From Lineolata rhizophorae (lineage: Eukaryota > Ascomycota > Dothideomycetes > Lineolatales > Lineolataceae), in contig MU001694.1 in NCBI GenBank assembly GCA_010093515.1, positions 130,964-194,963 of the forward strand: 64,000 nt of DNA. The letters are read 5' to 3'. The notes beneath the pieces were generated by a model that saw only the letters and a list, made by a program, of their open reading frames with translations, did no database searches and was not told where the DNA came from. Below are positions 1-10,933 of the stretch, in pieces (the first letter of the stretch is position 1; the number at the start of each line of letters is the position of its first letter). The translations under genes were made by a program, and so were the position numbers.

Positions 1-283
1 CACTCTGTAACTCCAGAACTCCAACTACTATATGCATTCACTTGTACATATAAGCTATCACATAAGAACGCGAAGAATTCTTTAACCTACTATCGATTTA
101 TACTATTTGAATAGTACAACTACGTGCAGTACTGGTTGCAGCTATTTGCTGAGCTTCATGTGTAACTGGTAAGCGCACTATGCCATAATATGATATCATT
201 CTATATTATTTTATTCACAAAAAAAAAACTTCATTAGCAAAAATCATCAACCGTACTCTCAAACCCCACTTTCCTCTTCAAAC

Positions 284-1283
284 TTAACCTGTCCAAACAG
301 CTGGCCCAGGAGCTTCATAGCTCGTCGGCACCGGGTAGTAGATGTTGAGCATGATGCCGGGGTCGGTCGGGCTGTAGGCGCCGGGCAGCGCGACCGCAGG
401 GCCCGGGCTGCCGCTGCCCCCGTTGATGACGTTGAGCTGCGCGCACGAGATGTAAAACTGGGCGCCGCCGGCGGAGCTGGCTGAGTGCAGAGCGATGTGC
501 TCGACGCGGAAGAGGTACTCGCCCGAGGGGACGGAGTCGGGCATGACGGTTGAGACACGCGTTGCGTCTGTTTGGGGAGCATGTTAGATGGTGGCTGTCG
601 GCGTGATGGGGGGGGGGGGGGGGGGGGGGGGCGAGCATTAATCAAGGTTTCAAGGTGTAGCGGTTACTAGGGAATATTGAGACTTTCGGCACGTGAAAGA
701 CTTACGCTCGCTCGGCCATGAAAGAGAACCCCCGCTGATGACCGGGCCTTCCGACATGATCTTGAACCACACGTCTCCCGAGCCATCCCACGTGGCGGCC
801 GTCTCGCCCTCCGGCACCTTGGCCATGTACATCTGCAGGGTGCCTGGGTGGCTGATCTCGGACTTGGCGGTGAAGCCGATCTCAGAGCCGGCTTCGACGG
901 TGAAGGTCTCCGTGGACGGGTGCGAGGGGTCCTCGTAGCAGCGAATCGCCTGTGAGGTCACGTCCGTGACGGGACCATTGGAATAGTGGTTCGCCGTCAT
1001 GCGGACGTACTCCCACTCGCCGGTGACGGTGTTGTTCGCGATGAGGGCGGGGAAGGTATCTGGTAGAGTCAATGGTTAGAATTGAAGTGTGGGGTTGGTG
1101 ATGCATGAAAATTGGACAAACGTAGAGCTTGGCGTTCTGGACTACTGAACTAGCATTCCCGTATGATAAAAGTAAACCATGTACAAATGAACAGAAAATC
1201 CAGAAAAACAGACGAAGAATCTACTCACAGTGCGCGTTCACCGCCGCCGCAGCGCCCAGAAGAAACAGCCCAGTAGCCCACAT
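284..1283 (-). CDS. AA9 family lytic polysaccharide monooxygenase (secreted)
   Basis: Copper-dependent oxidative enzyme of the AA9 (former GH61) family, which cleaves cellulose or related glucans outside the cell. Three exons (1229-1283, 706-1059, 284-567) join in frame to 230 residues; both introns have GTRAGT donors and CAG acceptors. Residues 1-17 are a signal peptide (MWATGLFLLGAAAAVNA), and cleavage leaves His18 as mature residue 1 (HYTFP), as the copper histidine brace requires. The second brace histidine is His89 (SHPG), the axial tyrosine is Tyr175 in the FYISC stretch, and the conserved IALHSA block holds His164. Cys59 and Cys178 fit the family disulphide. The C-terminus (NIYYPVP...GPAVWTG) is typical AA9, and no CBM1 domain follows. 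Intron 2 carries a 24-nt homopolymer of G on the plus strand. Family assignment is secure; substrate and regioselectivity cannot be read from sequence. Confidence 0.95.
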
Positions 1284-1389
1284 CTTGACGGTGATTCCAC
1301 TCAGTTCACAAGCACAGCAGACTTGGCCAGAGCTCAGAAATCAACAACAAAACTCACTACATGCCCTTCCACACGGGCCCCTTCCCGTC

Positions 1390-1395
1390 TTTATA
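1390..1395 (-). promoter_or_regulatory. TATA box of the AA9 gene
   Basis: A TATAAA hexamer on the minus strand lies 107 nt upstream of the LPMO start codon, a normal distance for a regulated fungal promoter. This rests on sequence match and position only. Confidence 0.5.
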
Positions 1396-1592
1396 TCTAT
1401 CCGCGCGACCCACTTCTCCGCCCCGTTCGCCTTCGCCGCCCAAGGCTTGGCAGCCCATCCAACCCGGCCTCCACCACCGCACGCGTCCACACACGACAAA
1501 TTAACCCGCACCCGCTCTACCGGCACCGCGGCCACCCGCCTACCTACCTACATAGTCTCGCGACCGTGCGTGCGTCCGCCCCATGGAGACAC

Positions 1593-1606
1593 CCCCGGAA
1601 GCGGGG
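1593..1606. promoter_or_regulatory. Possible inverted pair of CreA/Cre1-like sites upstream of the AA9 gene
   Basis: CCCCGG (1593-1598) and GCGGGG (1601-1606) both match the SYGGRG consensus of the fungal carbon catabolite repressor, in opposite orientation, 310-323 nt upstream of the LPMO start. Cellulase and LPMO genes are commonly CreA-repressed. The motif is short and GC-rich sequence produces it by chance, so this is suggestive only. Confidence 0.3.
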
Positions 1607-3118
1607 AGAAGGCCACACGTCGCCACCGCGCGCGGCAATCCACGTGCCGCGACGCCGTGGCTCTAGGCTCGGCGCGCTGGCCTCTACTACGCAGAGGGCA
1701 ATATGAAGGCGCGCCACCGAGATGGAAAGCGGTTACGCGCCCGGCGAAGCGGGTCGAGGTGGCCGAGCCCAGTATGCTGCTCGCTCGACCAGCTAGACTG
1801 GACGCAGAAGACGCACCGGACGTCGAAGTGACTTGACGACTGGGCGCTGGGGGCTGTTGTTCGAGCGTGGATGCCGGGGGATAGGTGGGACTAGGCATTG
1901 AGAGCTGTCGCGAGTAAAGAAAATATGAAAAGGAGAAAAATAAAATGAGCTTGTCGCGTGCCTGCCAGTTGTTAACAGGTGTGGCTGACCAATACAGAGT
2001 GAAGGCGGTATTACTGATGCCGGATGAGGCATCATAATGGAGGAAAATAATTTTTCAACCCACGGGGTTTCGACGCTGGTACCACCGTTAGCCTACCTAA
2101 CCCACGGGGCCCCGGACCAGCCGCGGCAGCGGCGCGCGAATGAGATCTAGATTGGGGGAAAAAGGCGGGCAGTCAGTCTAAGGGGCAAAGGAAGCAATAT
2201 ATTCCAACCAGTAAAAACCACCCATCTGTGTAAAAGTCTGTCAATGTTCAATTAAGGTGCAATCTGGGGTGCAGCGGTGCAGGGGTTGCAGTGATATAGG
2301 CTAAAAAGCCTCGGCGCGCTCCGTGCGCGTGTGATCGCAGGGCGGCTCTTAAGGCCGGCTGCAAGAGCAGGGGTCGTGTAGACCTCCGCAATATGTATAC
2401 ACGCATACATGCTGTTGGGCCCACCTCTCGTCTGCCCCGCTTTGCGACGGAGAATTTCTCCGCGCTTGACCTGCGTGATTTGGAAACGGTTCTGGAGAAG
2501 GCCCTCGAGTGCCGGCGCACAATGACGACGACATAACAGGCGCCGACGAGAGGTGCATGTAACAGACGTTTATGTCTAGCCCTTTGCCAACAATCAGAGA
2601 ACGACTTTCGAAGCCCCAGGTCGAAAATGCGTGCCTGAAAAGATGGAAGTGAATCGACATGCGCAGAAACCTCATAGGCGTCGGAGCATGCTTCTCCTTC
2701 TCTCGACCCTGCAAAGATCCTAGCTGCGGGCAACCGGAGCTCCACCACGGCGGCCTCCCTCACCGATAGCAAAAAGATCGACACCTCCTGATCTCCCTAT
2801 CGCATCGGGCATCCAGCCCTGTGCTCGAATGCCTTGTGCAATACTCCAAAGCGGAAGGTGCCAAACAGGAACGGGAAGTTATATGTAGAGGGGCCAGGCG
2901 CATATAGATGAAGACGAGGCAACGCCGGGTGGGTCGAAGAACTGCCGAAAAGTGGCTAGTGAGCCCAATTCTGGAGATCGACAGGTTCTGGATCTGGGAC
3001 CGCGTTGTCAGCAGCCGGTGGCCGGCCTGTCCGAACGGGGAAAGCCATTGGTGCGGTGCTGCCAAGGCCGACACTCTACCTTAATCCAACGTCAACGTAC
3101 TTTTGCCAAAGACGAAGG

Positions 3119-3368
3119 ACCAGTGGCGCGGTGTTAAAAATGATTTTGTCGGAGCAAATTAGCATCAAAATATAGCGTACAAATCAACGCGCCGAGCGGA
3201 ATGGAGAGTCTTCTAGAAATAGAAGTGTATTGGGACTGAATAACTTGTCCAGTAGTAGAGCATCGTTGAAAAAGAATTTGTTGGAATGAATCAGCGTTAG
3301 AGTAAAGCGCATAATTTGCTGCGTCAAGCGGAACAAAAAGACTTCTTGGAAAATTGTATTGAGCTGAA
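3119..3368. repeat. Diverged tandem duplication, two copies of about 120 bp
   Basis: Copies at 3119-3240 and 3249-3368 align end to end. Shared landmarks are CCAGT at the start, TTGTYGGA, the AGCGGAA block and GTATTG..CTGAA at the end. Many substitutions separate them and only a few nucleotides lie between them. On the minus strand both copies fall in one open frame, giving a protein-level echo (SAQYN...FVPLDAANYALYSNA versus QSQYT...SIPLGALICTLYFDA). It may be an old transposon or gene remnant; the origin is not identifiable. Confidence 0.6.
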
Positions 3369-4371
3369 ATTCTCTTGGCCCATTGAATTGGACCCTGCGA
3401 CAAACTATCTGTCAGCCTAGGTAGCATGCTGTGAAAACATCGTGAACATACCTACTAATCAACTCAGCATGTACCGAGCATGCTAGCCACGAAACAACGA
3501 GCACCAGCATCAAAGCCCGCCCCACGTTCCGCGCAAGACCAAAAGAAGGAACACCACCATTAAAACGAAGAAGTAAGATTACTACTACCTACAATACGTT
3601 TCTCAACCTCCGCATCACCCAACACACACCCTTTCCCCTATATCAATCCCACTCTTACTTATGACACAATCTTCCCCGGGTTTCGACATTCCACTCTACC
3701 AAATGCACAACAATCCGATATCCAAAACGAAGAAAATTCACCAACCGCCCACTGAAACCCACAAGAAGCGCACCCCTCTTCTTCCAACAAGACTGCTTAA
3801 GAAGGGAAAAAAGCGGAAAAGAAAAGGCACACACAAAACAGAGTCAAGACGCTCAGCGCCTTCTCCAACCTCCACCCCCTTCTCCACTGCTTCTACCATC
3901 ATACCCTCATCTCTATCCACCTATCCTATCTCATCTCCGCCAGAAAAGAAAAGAAAAAGTTAAGATGAAACCCTAGCTCGCAGGCCCGTTCGCTCGCAAA
4001 TGCACGCAACCGCACGCTATGTGTTGCACCAAAAGAACAAGAATAACTTCAAAAAAAAAAAAAAATTGAGAGAGAGAAGAGCAAGAGCCAGGGTCACTCA
4101 CCCTCACGGAACCATCTCAGAGCAAAGAAGCGACAACAATCACACCAAGCAAGGGGGACCAAAGACAAGAGAAAAGACAAGAAAAGGAAAAAAAAAAAGT
4201 TATCCGACGTTCTGACCTATGAAACGACAAAGACAAGTAGCCATAGTAGCAGCCAGCAGCGGTAGCCCAGCCACCAGCCAAAAGCCAGACTAGAAGAGAC
4301 TAAGCACGCATGAGAGGCGCTAATGAGCACGAGAGCGCCGACGCGTCCAAAAACCGTCACCAGCCCGCCAC

Positions 4372-7300
4372 TCACCGAATTACATCCCCGCCCTCCCCAC
4401 CGCTAAACTCTGGCGTCTGCGTCATCTGCTTCTCCGCCTCCTCCGCCTTGGCTCCCTCGATCCCCTGATGCGCCGGCGTCGCGTCGCCGCGCTCCTCGGG
4501 CACGCCCTTGGGGGCTTGCTCCGCAGCCGCGGCTTCTAGAACAGGCTCGACTTCCGGCTTGACCTGGGGCTCTGGCTCCGCGGCTTCGGTCTCTCCCTCC
4601 TGCCCGACAGCGGCGGGCTCCTCCTTCTCCTCATCGCCCTTGGGCCCGTCGGCGTTCTTGTCTTTGCCGTCGTCCTGCGCGGCGGCCGCCGGCGGAAGCG
4701 ACTCCGGCTCGATGGGCTCGAACTCTCCAGCATCCTTAACTTCGGGCTCCTCTGCTTTGGGTTGCTCGGGCGGGGGCTCTTCACCCGCAGGCTCTTCCGC
4801 TACAAGCTCCTCGGGCTTAGCTTCCACCTTTGATGGCTCCATCGCCTTCGGTTCCTCCTTAACCTTCGCCGGTTCGTCAATCTTCGCCGGTTCCTCCTCC
4901 GCAACAGCCGGCTCAGGTTCCGGTTCCGACTCCTTCTTTCTCTCCTCAACAGCCGGCTCAGGCTCGTGCTCAGGCTCAACTTCACGCACCTGCCCATCCC
5001 CAACACCCATCTCCTTCTTCTTCTCCGGCTCCGGAACAGCCGGCGCCGGCGCCGCAGCAGTCGCTGCCTCCAGGTGCGCCTCCACCGCGGGCTCCGGCCC
5101 CGGCGCCTTGGCCGGCTCGGCCGGCTCAGCGACGGCGGCAGCTTCTGTCCCGGCAAGCTTCCCCTCGGCCTTGGTCCCCTGCGCCAGCGGCCGAGCGTGT
5201 GCGGCGCCAACAAGGCCCTTCCTGTCCGCCTTCGCCGCGCCCGGCGCCTTGGCGGGGCCCTCCCTCTTGCCCGCCCTCTCGCTCGCCGCCGACACGGCGC
5301 CTTTCCTGGCGCCCGCGCCAGCGCCCGCGCCTAGCCCGTTGACCTTCTCCCTCTCTTTGTCCCCGCCCGCCTTCAAGTTCCGCACGCTCTGCGCCCGCCT
5401 CGGCGGCGTCCTGCCCGTCCCCGCCGCCGCACCCGTCCCCGCACCCGCATCCCTAGCATGCCCGTGCCCGTGCCCGTGCCCGTGCCCGTGCCCGTGCCCA
5501 TGACCCGCCTCCTCCCCGCCGCCCCTCTCATGCGCCTTGCTCGCACTACTAGCCGTCGGCCTCATCATCCTAGCCAGGAACCCTTCCGACGGCTGCGGCA
5601 CGCCCGCGCCCGCTCCCCCTCCCCCTCCCGTAACCCCACTACTCCTGCTCTCCGGCCTGCGCTGATGATGATGCTGCTGGTGCTGCTGGTGCTGGTGCTG
5701 CTGGTGCTGGTGCTGCTGGTGAAACCCGAGCGTCTTTGGCGGGGGTCCCAGACTCGGCCTCGACGGCTTCTTCTTCACTCCGCCGCCGGCCGCCCCGGCG
5801 CCCGGGTGCGCCGCCAGGCTCTCCCGGGGCCTGGCCGAGCCGCCGCCCACGCTCGACGGCTTGCGCGCGAGCCCCGCCTGGGCGCCGCCGCCGCCGTGCG
5901 CCCCCGCGGCACCCGCCGCCGCCGGCGCTCCGTGCTGCTGGGCGCCGCCGGCCGCCTCGTCGCCGAACTTGGCCGCGCTCGACGCCGTCGGCGCCGTCAG
6001 GTGGGACGGCAGGTTGACGGGCCGAGTCGGGCTCTTGGGGCGGGGCTTGCGGAAGGGACTGGTGGCCGTGGCCGTGGCCGTGGTGGTAGTGTCAGCGCTC
6101 TTGGCCGAGGAGGTGGATTTGGCCGTCGAGGGGCGGGCGGCCGGGGCTTGGTGCGTCTCTTTGGAGCTGGGAGGCCCATGGAGAGGAGGCGGCGCGGCCT
6201 GGCTGGAGGCCGAGGCGGTGCTCGTGCCTGACGTGGCGCACATCGAGGCCCGCGAGGATTTGGGCGCGGGCGCTTTATGGTGTCCTGGGGCGGCGCTCGT
6301 CGTGGACGTTGGTGGTTTGGTGGCATCCTTGGACCCGGAGGGCTTGGTGCCGTGGCCGCTGGCAGCAGACCGGGGGGACGCGGCAGAAGGCGTGGTTGGG
6401 GTCTTTGGGCCCTTGGACGCCGACGCGCTTGCTCCAGTGGCAACGGGTTTCTTGTTCCTGTCCTTCTGCGCGGTGGCGGTTGACGTCGAGATGGCTGACG
6501 GACGGGGTGCTGACGACTTGCTTGAGCCAGATTTGGACGATGCGGTCGACTTGGCCCCCGTGGTGGTGGTGGCGGCGGCGGCGGCGGTGCCATTCGGCCG
6601 GGCCGCCTTGGATGCAGCACCGGCTTTAGCTCCCGCAGCAGCCGCGCCCTTCTTCTCCATGGGGGGCAAGACCTCTTTCTTGCCCGGAACGGCCCTGCCC
6701 CCGCTGACAGCCATGCCATCCTTCGGATCCGCGCTCCTCATGACCGCGCCCGGATCTTCCGCCGCGCTCACGGGCTTATCCTGCTCGGCGCCCCTCTCCG
6801 ACTTACCCGGGCCGCCCAGTCTGCCCAGCGCAGCAGCGCGATTCCCACGCGCGCCCAAGCCGGCCTCGGCCTCGGCCTTCTCCACCGCCGCCGGCGTCCC
6901 CACCCCCGCCGCCTTCCCCGTCAGCACCGCCTCCTCGGGCACCACGTCGCCGGGCCTCAGGTCAACGCTGCGCTTGCGCTCCTCGAGCTCGTTCGACACC
7001 GTCTGGCGCAGCTCGGCGATGGCCGGCGCGTCGCCGGAGCGGTTGCGGCTGAGGCTGAAGCTCGGCCGGCGCGGCGCCATGCTGGCGTCGACTGGGTGGC
7101 CCTCGGGTGGCTTGGGCTGGTGGCCTGCCGAGGCCGCCGCCGCCGCCGCCACCGCTGCCGGCGACGGCGACGGCGACGGCGGCGCGGCGCCCGGCTGCTG
7201 TCCTCCCGCAAGCGAATTCTGCCTGCCTCCCAGCGCGGCCGAGGGCGCCGGCGGCGTGCGCTCGACCGAGACGAACGAGGCGCGCACGCGGCTCGTCGGC

Positions 7301-7485
7301 CGGTCGGCCGACGTGGCGGATACGGCGGAGGAGCCGGGGCTGCGGCCGCGCTCGGGCGACGAGGTCGATGGCGCGGGCGCGGGGTCCGCGTTGGCTTGCT
7401 CGAACATGGCGCGGAGGCCTTTGACGCCGGCGGGGCCGCCGCCGCCGCCGCCGCCGCCGGCGCTGCCGGTCGAGGGGCGGGACAT
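4372..7485 (-). CDS. Large intrinsically disordered Ala/Pro/Lys/Glu-rich protein, function unknown
   Basis: Uninterrupted 1037-codon frame. The N-terminus (MSRPSTGSAG, then KGLRAMFEQANAD) carries a short helical-looking segment. The rest is low complexity: Ser/Thr/Ala/Lys-rich (residues about 250-480), a PVNLPSHLTAPTASSAAKFG block, a His/Gln-rich tract, GFLARMMRPTASSASKAHE, a (His-Gly) dipeptide run of about nine units, and a long Glu/Pro/Ala-rich acidic tail. The PSHLTAPTASSAAK and FLARMMRPTASSASKAHE blocks resemble conserved islands in fungal proteins often labelled mucin-like, but I cannot assign a function. No signal peptide or membrane segment is seen. The stop overlaps a perfect GTGAGT donor (CG|GTGAGT), so the true 3' end may lie in a further exon. 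The antisense 622-codon open frame is a shadow of GC-rich codons. Confidence 0.8.
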   Translation of the reverse strand: MSRPSTGSAGGGGGGGGPAGVKGLRAMFEQANADPAPAPSTSSPERGRSPGSSAVSATSADRPTSRVRASFVSVERTPPAPSAALGGRQNSLAGGQQPGAAPPSPSPSPAAVAAAAAASAGHQPKPPEGHPVDASMAPRRPSFSLSRNRSGDAPAIAELRQTVSNELEERKRSVDLRPGDVVPEEAVLTGKAAGVGTPAAVEKAEAEAGLGARGNRAAALGRLGGPGKSERGAEQDKPVSAAEDPGAVMRSADPKDGMAVSGGRAVPGKKEVLPPMEKKGAAAAGAKAGAASKAARPNGTAAAAATTTTGAKSTASSKSGSSKSSAPRPSAISTSTATAQKDRNKKPVATGASASASKGPKTPTTPSAASPRSAASGHGTKPSGSKDATKPPTSTTSAAPGHHKAPAPKSSRASMCATSGTSTASASSQAAPPPLHGPPSSKETHQAPAARPSTAKSTSSAKSADTTTTATATATSPFRKPRPKSPTRPVNLPSHLTAPTASSAAKFGDEAAGGAQQHGAPAAAGAAGAHGGGGAQAGLARKPSSVGGGSARPRESLAAHPGAGAAGGGVKKKPSRPSLGPPPKTLGFHQQHQHQQHQHQQHQQHHHQRRPESRSSGVTGGGGGAGAGVPQPSEGFLARMMRPTASSASKAHERGGGEEAGHGHGHGHGHGHGHGHARDAGAGTGAAAGTGRTPPRRAQSVRNLKAGGDKEREKVNGLGAGAGAGARKGAVSAASERAGKREGPAKAPGAAKADRKGLVGAAHARPLAQGTKAEGKLAGTEAAAVAEPAEPAKAPGPEPAVEAHLEAATAAAPAPAVPEPEKKKEMGVGDGQVREVEPEHEPEPAVEERKKESEPEPEPAVAEEEPAKIDEPAKVKEEPKAMEPSKVEAKPEELVAEEPAGEEPPPEQPKAEEPEVKDAGEFEPIEPESLPPAAAAQDDGKDKNADGPKGDEEKEEPAAVGQEGETEAAEPEPQVKPEVEPVLEAAAAEQAPKGVPEERGDATPAHQGIEGAKAEEAEKQMTQTPEFSGGEGGDVIR

Positions 7486-8767
7486 GGGTCGGGTCGTTGT
7501 AGCGGTGGCTGTGGGGAGGTTGCGGGAGGGGGAGGTCGGTTCGGCTATGCGTGGAGTGGGAGTCGAACGGGCGAGGCGGAGAGTGTCCTGGTGGCGGATG
7601 GACCAGAAGGAACGTGGCGGCAGTGGCGAGTCGGCCGAGAGGGCGCGGATGGAGGCGACCGGTAGGTCGTACCTGCCGCGTTTGCTGCCGTGGTGCGGTG
7701 CGGTGATGCAATGGCGGTTACCTACTTAGGGGGGGGCGCTGCGACAAGGGGTCGCAGGGCCCTTCCTTCTGCGTATGTAACGATGCGCTCGGTCGATGAG
7801 GAACGGTGAGATGGACGGATGCAAAGCCTGATTACAAGCAGAAAACAATGATCGCGTTGATGTGCTACCTTGCACGCAGACGGGCGCGACGGAGCAGGCG
7901 CTGAATCGAGAGATGGTGAACAAAGGGGCTGCGGATGAAGGCACGCAGCAGGTAGGTAGTGGTAGGTGCGAGGGGCGTCGTACAATTTGGGCAGGGCCCC
8001 CGTGCGTTTGTCGGATCCGGCTGCCCAACCGCGCCGCCGCTGCTGCAGAGCGGTTGCAACTGCCGCGCGGGAGCTCTCTGGCAGCGACGAATGCGCACGC
8101 TTTGGTCGGCACCCGGCGTGTCGGGCGAACGTGGCGAAAGAGCGAGGTAGGGAAGTGCGCCTGAGGTCGGCGGTGCTGGCGGCGGCGGCGGTTTTGGAAG
8201 GCGGCGATGATGGTGGAAGGAGCGCGCTGCCAAACGGCAAATTGTAGGCAGCCGCGGCCCAGGCGCGAGGGGCTTTGCACGGGGCGCGACCCACGAGCCT
8301 GCCGTGTCTGAAACGCCCGCACGCGTCGCCGGGCCCAGGCACAGAAACGCCTCTGACTGGCCCGGACCGGCCGCCGCCCGAGTCAGGCCCCAGCACTTTC
8401 TCATCGACCCGCCATGTCTTGGGCAACTGCTACTGCATTCTGGTCTATTTGCCTTGCTTATTTCTCTCTGCTTTCTTTCTACACACTACCCAGGCGAAGA
8501 ATGCTACTTGATCGTCTGAGAGGCCGGGTGCTGCGAGAAAACAAGCGTGCTTCCAGCGCAGTCGCCAGGCCGTTGAATAATGAAGTGTGATGCAGCCCCC
8601 CTCCGTCTAAACGTCGTGAGAACTCGGTCCGTGCCATTCTCGCGACACCTCCGCACGCACCACCTAAGATTGCAGTTGCTGGCAGCTTTAGAGCAAGGGA
8701 TCCGAAAGCTGCCAGCAACCCTGGCTCTTGCGAGTTCAGCATGACTACTACGTACATATGAGCTCGG
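7486..8767. other. Intergenic region between two minus-strand genes
   Basis: Promoter and 5' UTR of the disordered-protein gene plus the 3' flank of the HNH_2 gene. It is GC-rich proximally. Several overlapping open frames exist on both strands, but none resembles a known family. Confidence 0.5.
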
Positions 8768-10053
8768 CTAACGTCTGGCGCCAAAACCTTGCTCGTACTT
8801 CGAAATCAAAGCGCTGCCTTCGCATCTGGGTAGACTGTTAAAAATTGGTGGAAACGAGCGATCATCGAAGCTGCGACGGCGTTTACGTCCTCGCGGCAGG
8901 TTCTCCTCCTCGTCGTATGAGCCATCGCTGGCGGAAGAACGGCTCCGATCGGTGTTATCCGGCCTTTCATTCTCAGTCAAACATTTCCCTTTGTCCACAG
9001 CAACATTGGGGCCGTATGTGCACCACACAGTGTCCTGATCCCCATCTCCGCCATCTCTGTCTACTCGAAGTCGCTTGGTCGGGCTCGGATTGCGCGATCG
9101 AGACTTTGCTTTAAACCACTTTTTGCAGGCATCAGGAGACCATTCGGCAATATCATCGCCAAATTTGAACAAGGTGTTGTCGTTCGCTAGCCGTCGAGAA
9201 GCGAGGAAGTCGAAAAGCAGAGAGAAAGTACTGTACGCAATGCGAGCAAAGAGACATTGCTTATCGATCCCGATCAGCTCTTGCATCTCTCGATTGTGGA
9301 ATATTTCGATGAACTGTTTGGAAACGGTGGAATCTCTTAAGACATGAACAACCATCCTGTTCTCTTTGACCATCGGGACCCAGGCACCCGCGTCGAACAG
9401 GCGGTGCAGGTCGGACCTGAGAAATATCCCGTTTAGGGCGGACTCGATCTCGAATCCAGATGTGCCTGCCACATTTTTGTACCACCAGTCTTGGTCCGAG
9501 GCTGGCACAAGGTGGGCCTGCTCGCAGCCATCGTACACGCCCGTTACTCGGCAAGAGACGTCGCGTCTTTGCAGATCGTCCATGAAGCCGCCATTACCTA
9601 GGTATGGGGGTGCATCAGGGATTTGAAACGAGGCAAAACCGGATGGAAGGGAGTGCTCGTTCGAAGGTGGACACCAGTGGTCCCAGCTGGGGCAAACCGG
9701 GTATTTATCTGCGCATACATTGTGAGCATCCTCTAAAGGAGATCTGGTAAGGAAGGCCGACAGCTTGCATCTTCGGCGGCGAAGTAGTAGACCTCACCAG
9801 ATTCCAAAGGCGTTCCAGGGGTACAGATGCTACTTCCATCTCTTGACCTTGCGAACCAGCCTGTACCGTAGCTATTGTCGCAAACAATGCCGCAGGTTGT
9901 GAGGGCAGTACCGTAGTCGATGGTATTACCCTCGTCGAGCACAGGAAGTTTCAGTAACGTGTTGAAGTTGTCGTAGCATGGGTGTTGGATGACGAGCCGA
10001 GAAAATTGAGGTCTTCCACCAGCGGGCGGTGCCAATCTCGGTTTGATGCGCAT
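8768..10053 (-). CDS. HNH_2-type endonuclease-domain protein (copy 1)
   Basis: Predicted 410-residue protein from exons 9762-10053 and 8768-9708. The join is forced by reading frame: a weak GTCGGC donor and GCGCAG acceptor bound a 53-nt intron, and the result aligns with the paralogue at 17.8-18.9 kb, which is split at the same place. The core is a canonical HNH_2 domain: RDVSCRVTG, then EQAHLVP (first His), ALNGIFLRSDLHRLFD (Asn and second His) and WVPMVK. The C-terminal third is disordered and basic, with RGRKRRR as a likely nuclear signal. HNH_2 proteins are numerous in fungi and their biological role is mostly unknown; nuclease activity is inferred from the intact His-Asn-His set. It is transcribed away from the giant ZZ/EF-hand gene. 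Confidence 0.85.
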
Positions 10054-10902
10054 TGCAAGAACAATGGTGACACAGCCAGCTATTGCCGCCAGTGACAGCG
10101 GCGGTGATGGGCCAAGGGCGTTAAACAGAGGTTGTCTGGACTGTTGTCCCGCTCGTGCAACAACGCCAGTCTCGTCAGTCAGGACGAGCTAGCAGTCCCC
10201 TAGCGGTATTGAAGGCTGTTTGCTTGCTTATGGCTGTGCTGGCAATCTCTTCCTGTAGTAGTGAATGTTTGCGGCAAGATTCAGTGCGGAATTGGAGTTG
10301 TGTTGTTGTTGGAAGGAGTGCAATCGTAGATCAACTGTGGAGTTGAAGTGTGTTGTATTGGAAAGAAGGATTGGCGGAGCACAGAGAAATACCCACCCTT
10401 GAGGCGCGCTAGCCAAAATCTAACGTCAACCCCTGCTTCAATAGAGTGAGGTACGCGAGCTGGGCAGTCTAACTACATTAGGATCCGACATTCAGGTGAG
10501 GAAGACGCGAGGCGCCAGCCACACGTGTGGCTTGCCTCCGAACCTCCCGCTCGCGCAAGAGCAGCCAAGCCCCAGCCGTGTGCCCGTTCCCGCCGAAACT
10601 CCCACACTTTTTCATCAATCACCGCGCACCCCGGCATCACACGCGCGCGACGAAGGCTGAGAATAAGAATTTTTAAGGGCAGCTTGGTACCCCCCGACTG
10701 GGCGCGGCGACGGCATTACAAGACGAACGCACGGGCAGGCAGGCAAAGCAAACAACCATGCTCGCCGCGCCGGACTGACGCGCCGTGGTTCTTTTTTTTT
10801 TTTCTCAGCACCTACTTACTTGACTTGGTACATGGTCGCCGTAGCTCTGCATTGCTGAGCGAGCAAAGCAGACCATATTGGAGGAGGAGGAGGAAAGCGA
10901 GC

Positions 10903-10933
<31 letters not shown>

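Larger units (their letters stand above)
1284..4371. other. Intergenic region, no supported gene; holds a diverged tandem duplication
   Basis: This is the LPMO promoter side plus the 3' flank of the next gene. It contains a diverged tandem duplication (3119-3368) and an A/C-rich then A-rich stretch (about 3600-4200), which reads as T-rich on the coding strand of the upstream gene and may hold its 3' UTR. Open frames here are short and compositionally biased. Confidence 0.6.

Noticed and set aside
5861-7729. 622-codon plus-strand open frame
   Set aside because: It is antisense to the disordered-protein gene and consists of low-complexity sequence mirrored from GC-rich codons, with no domain signature.
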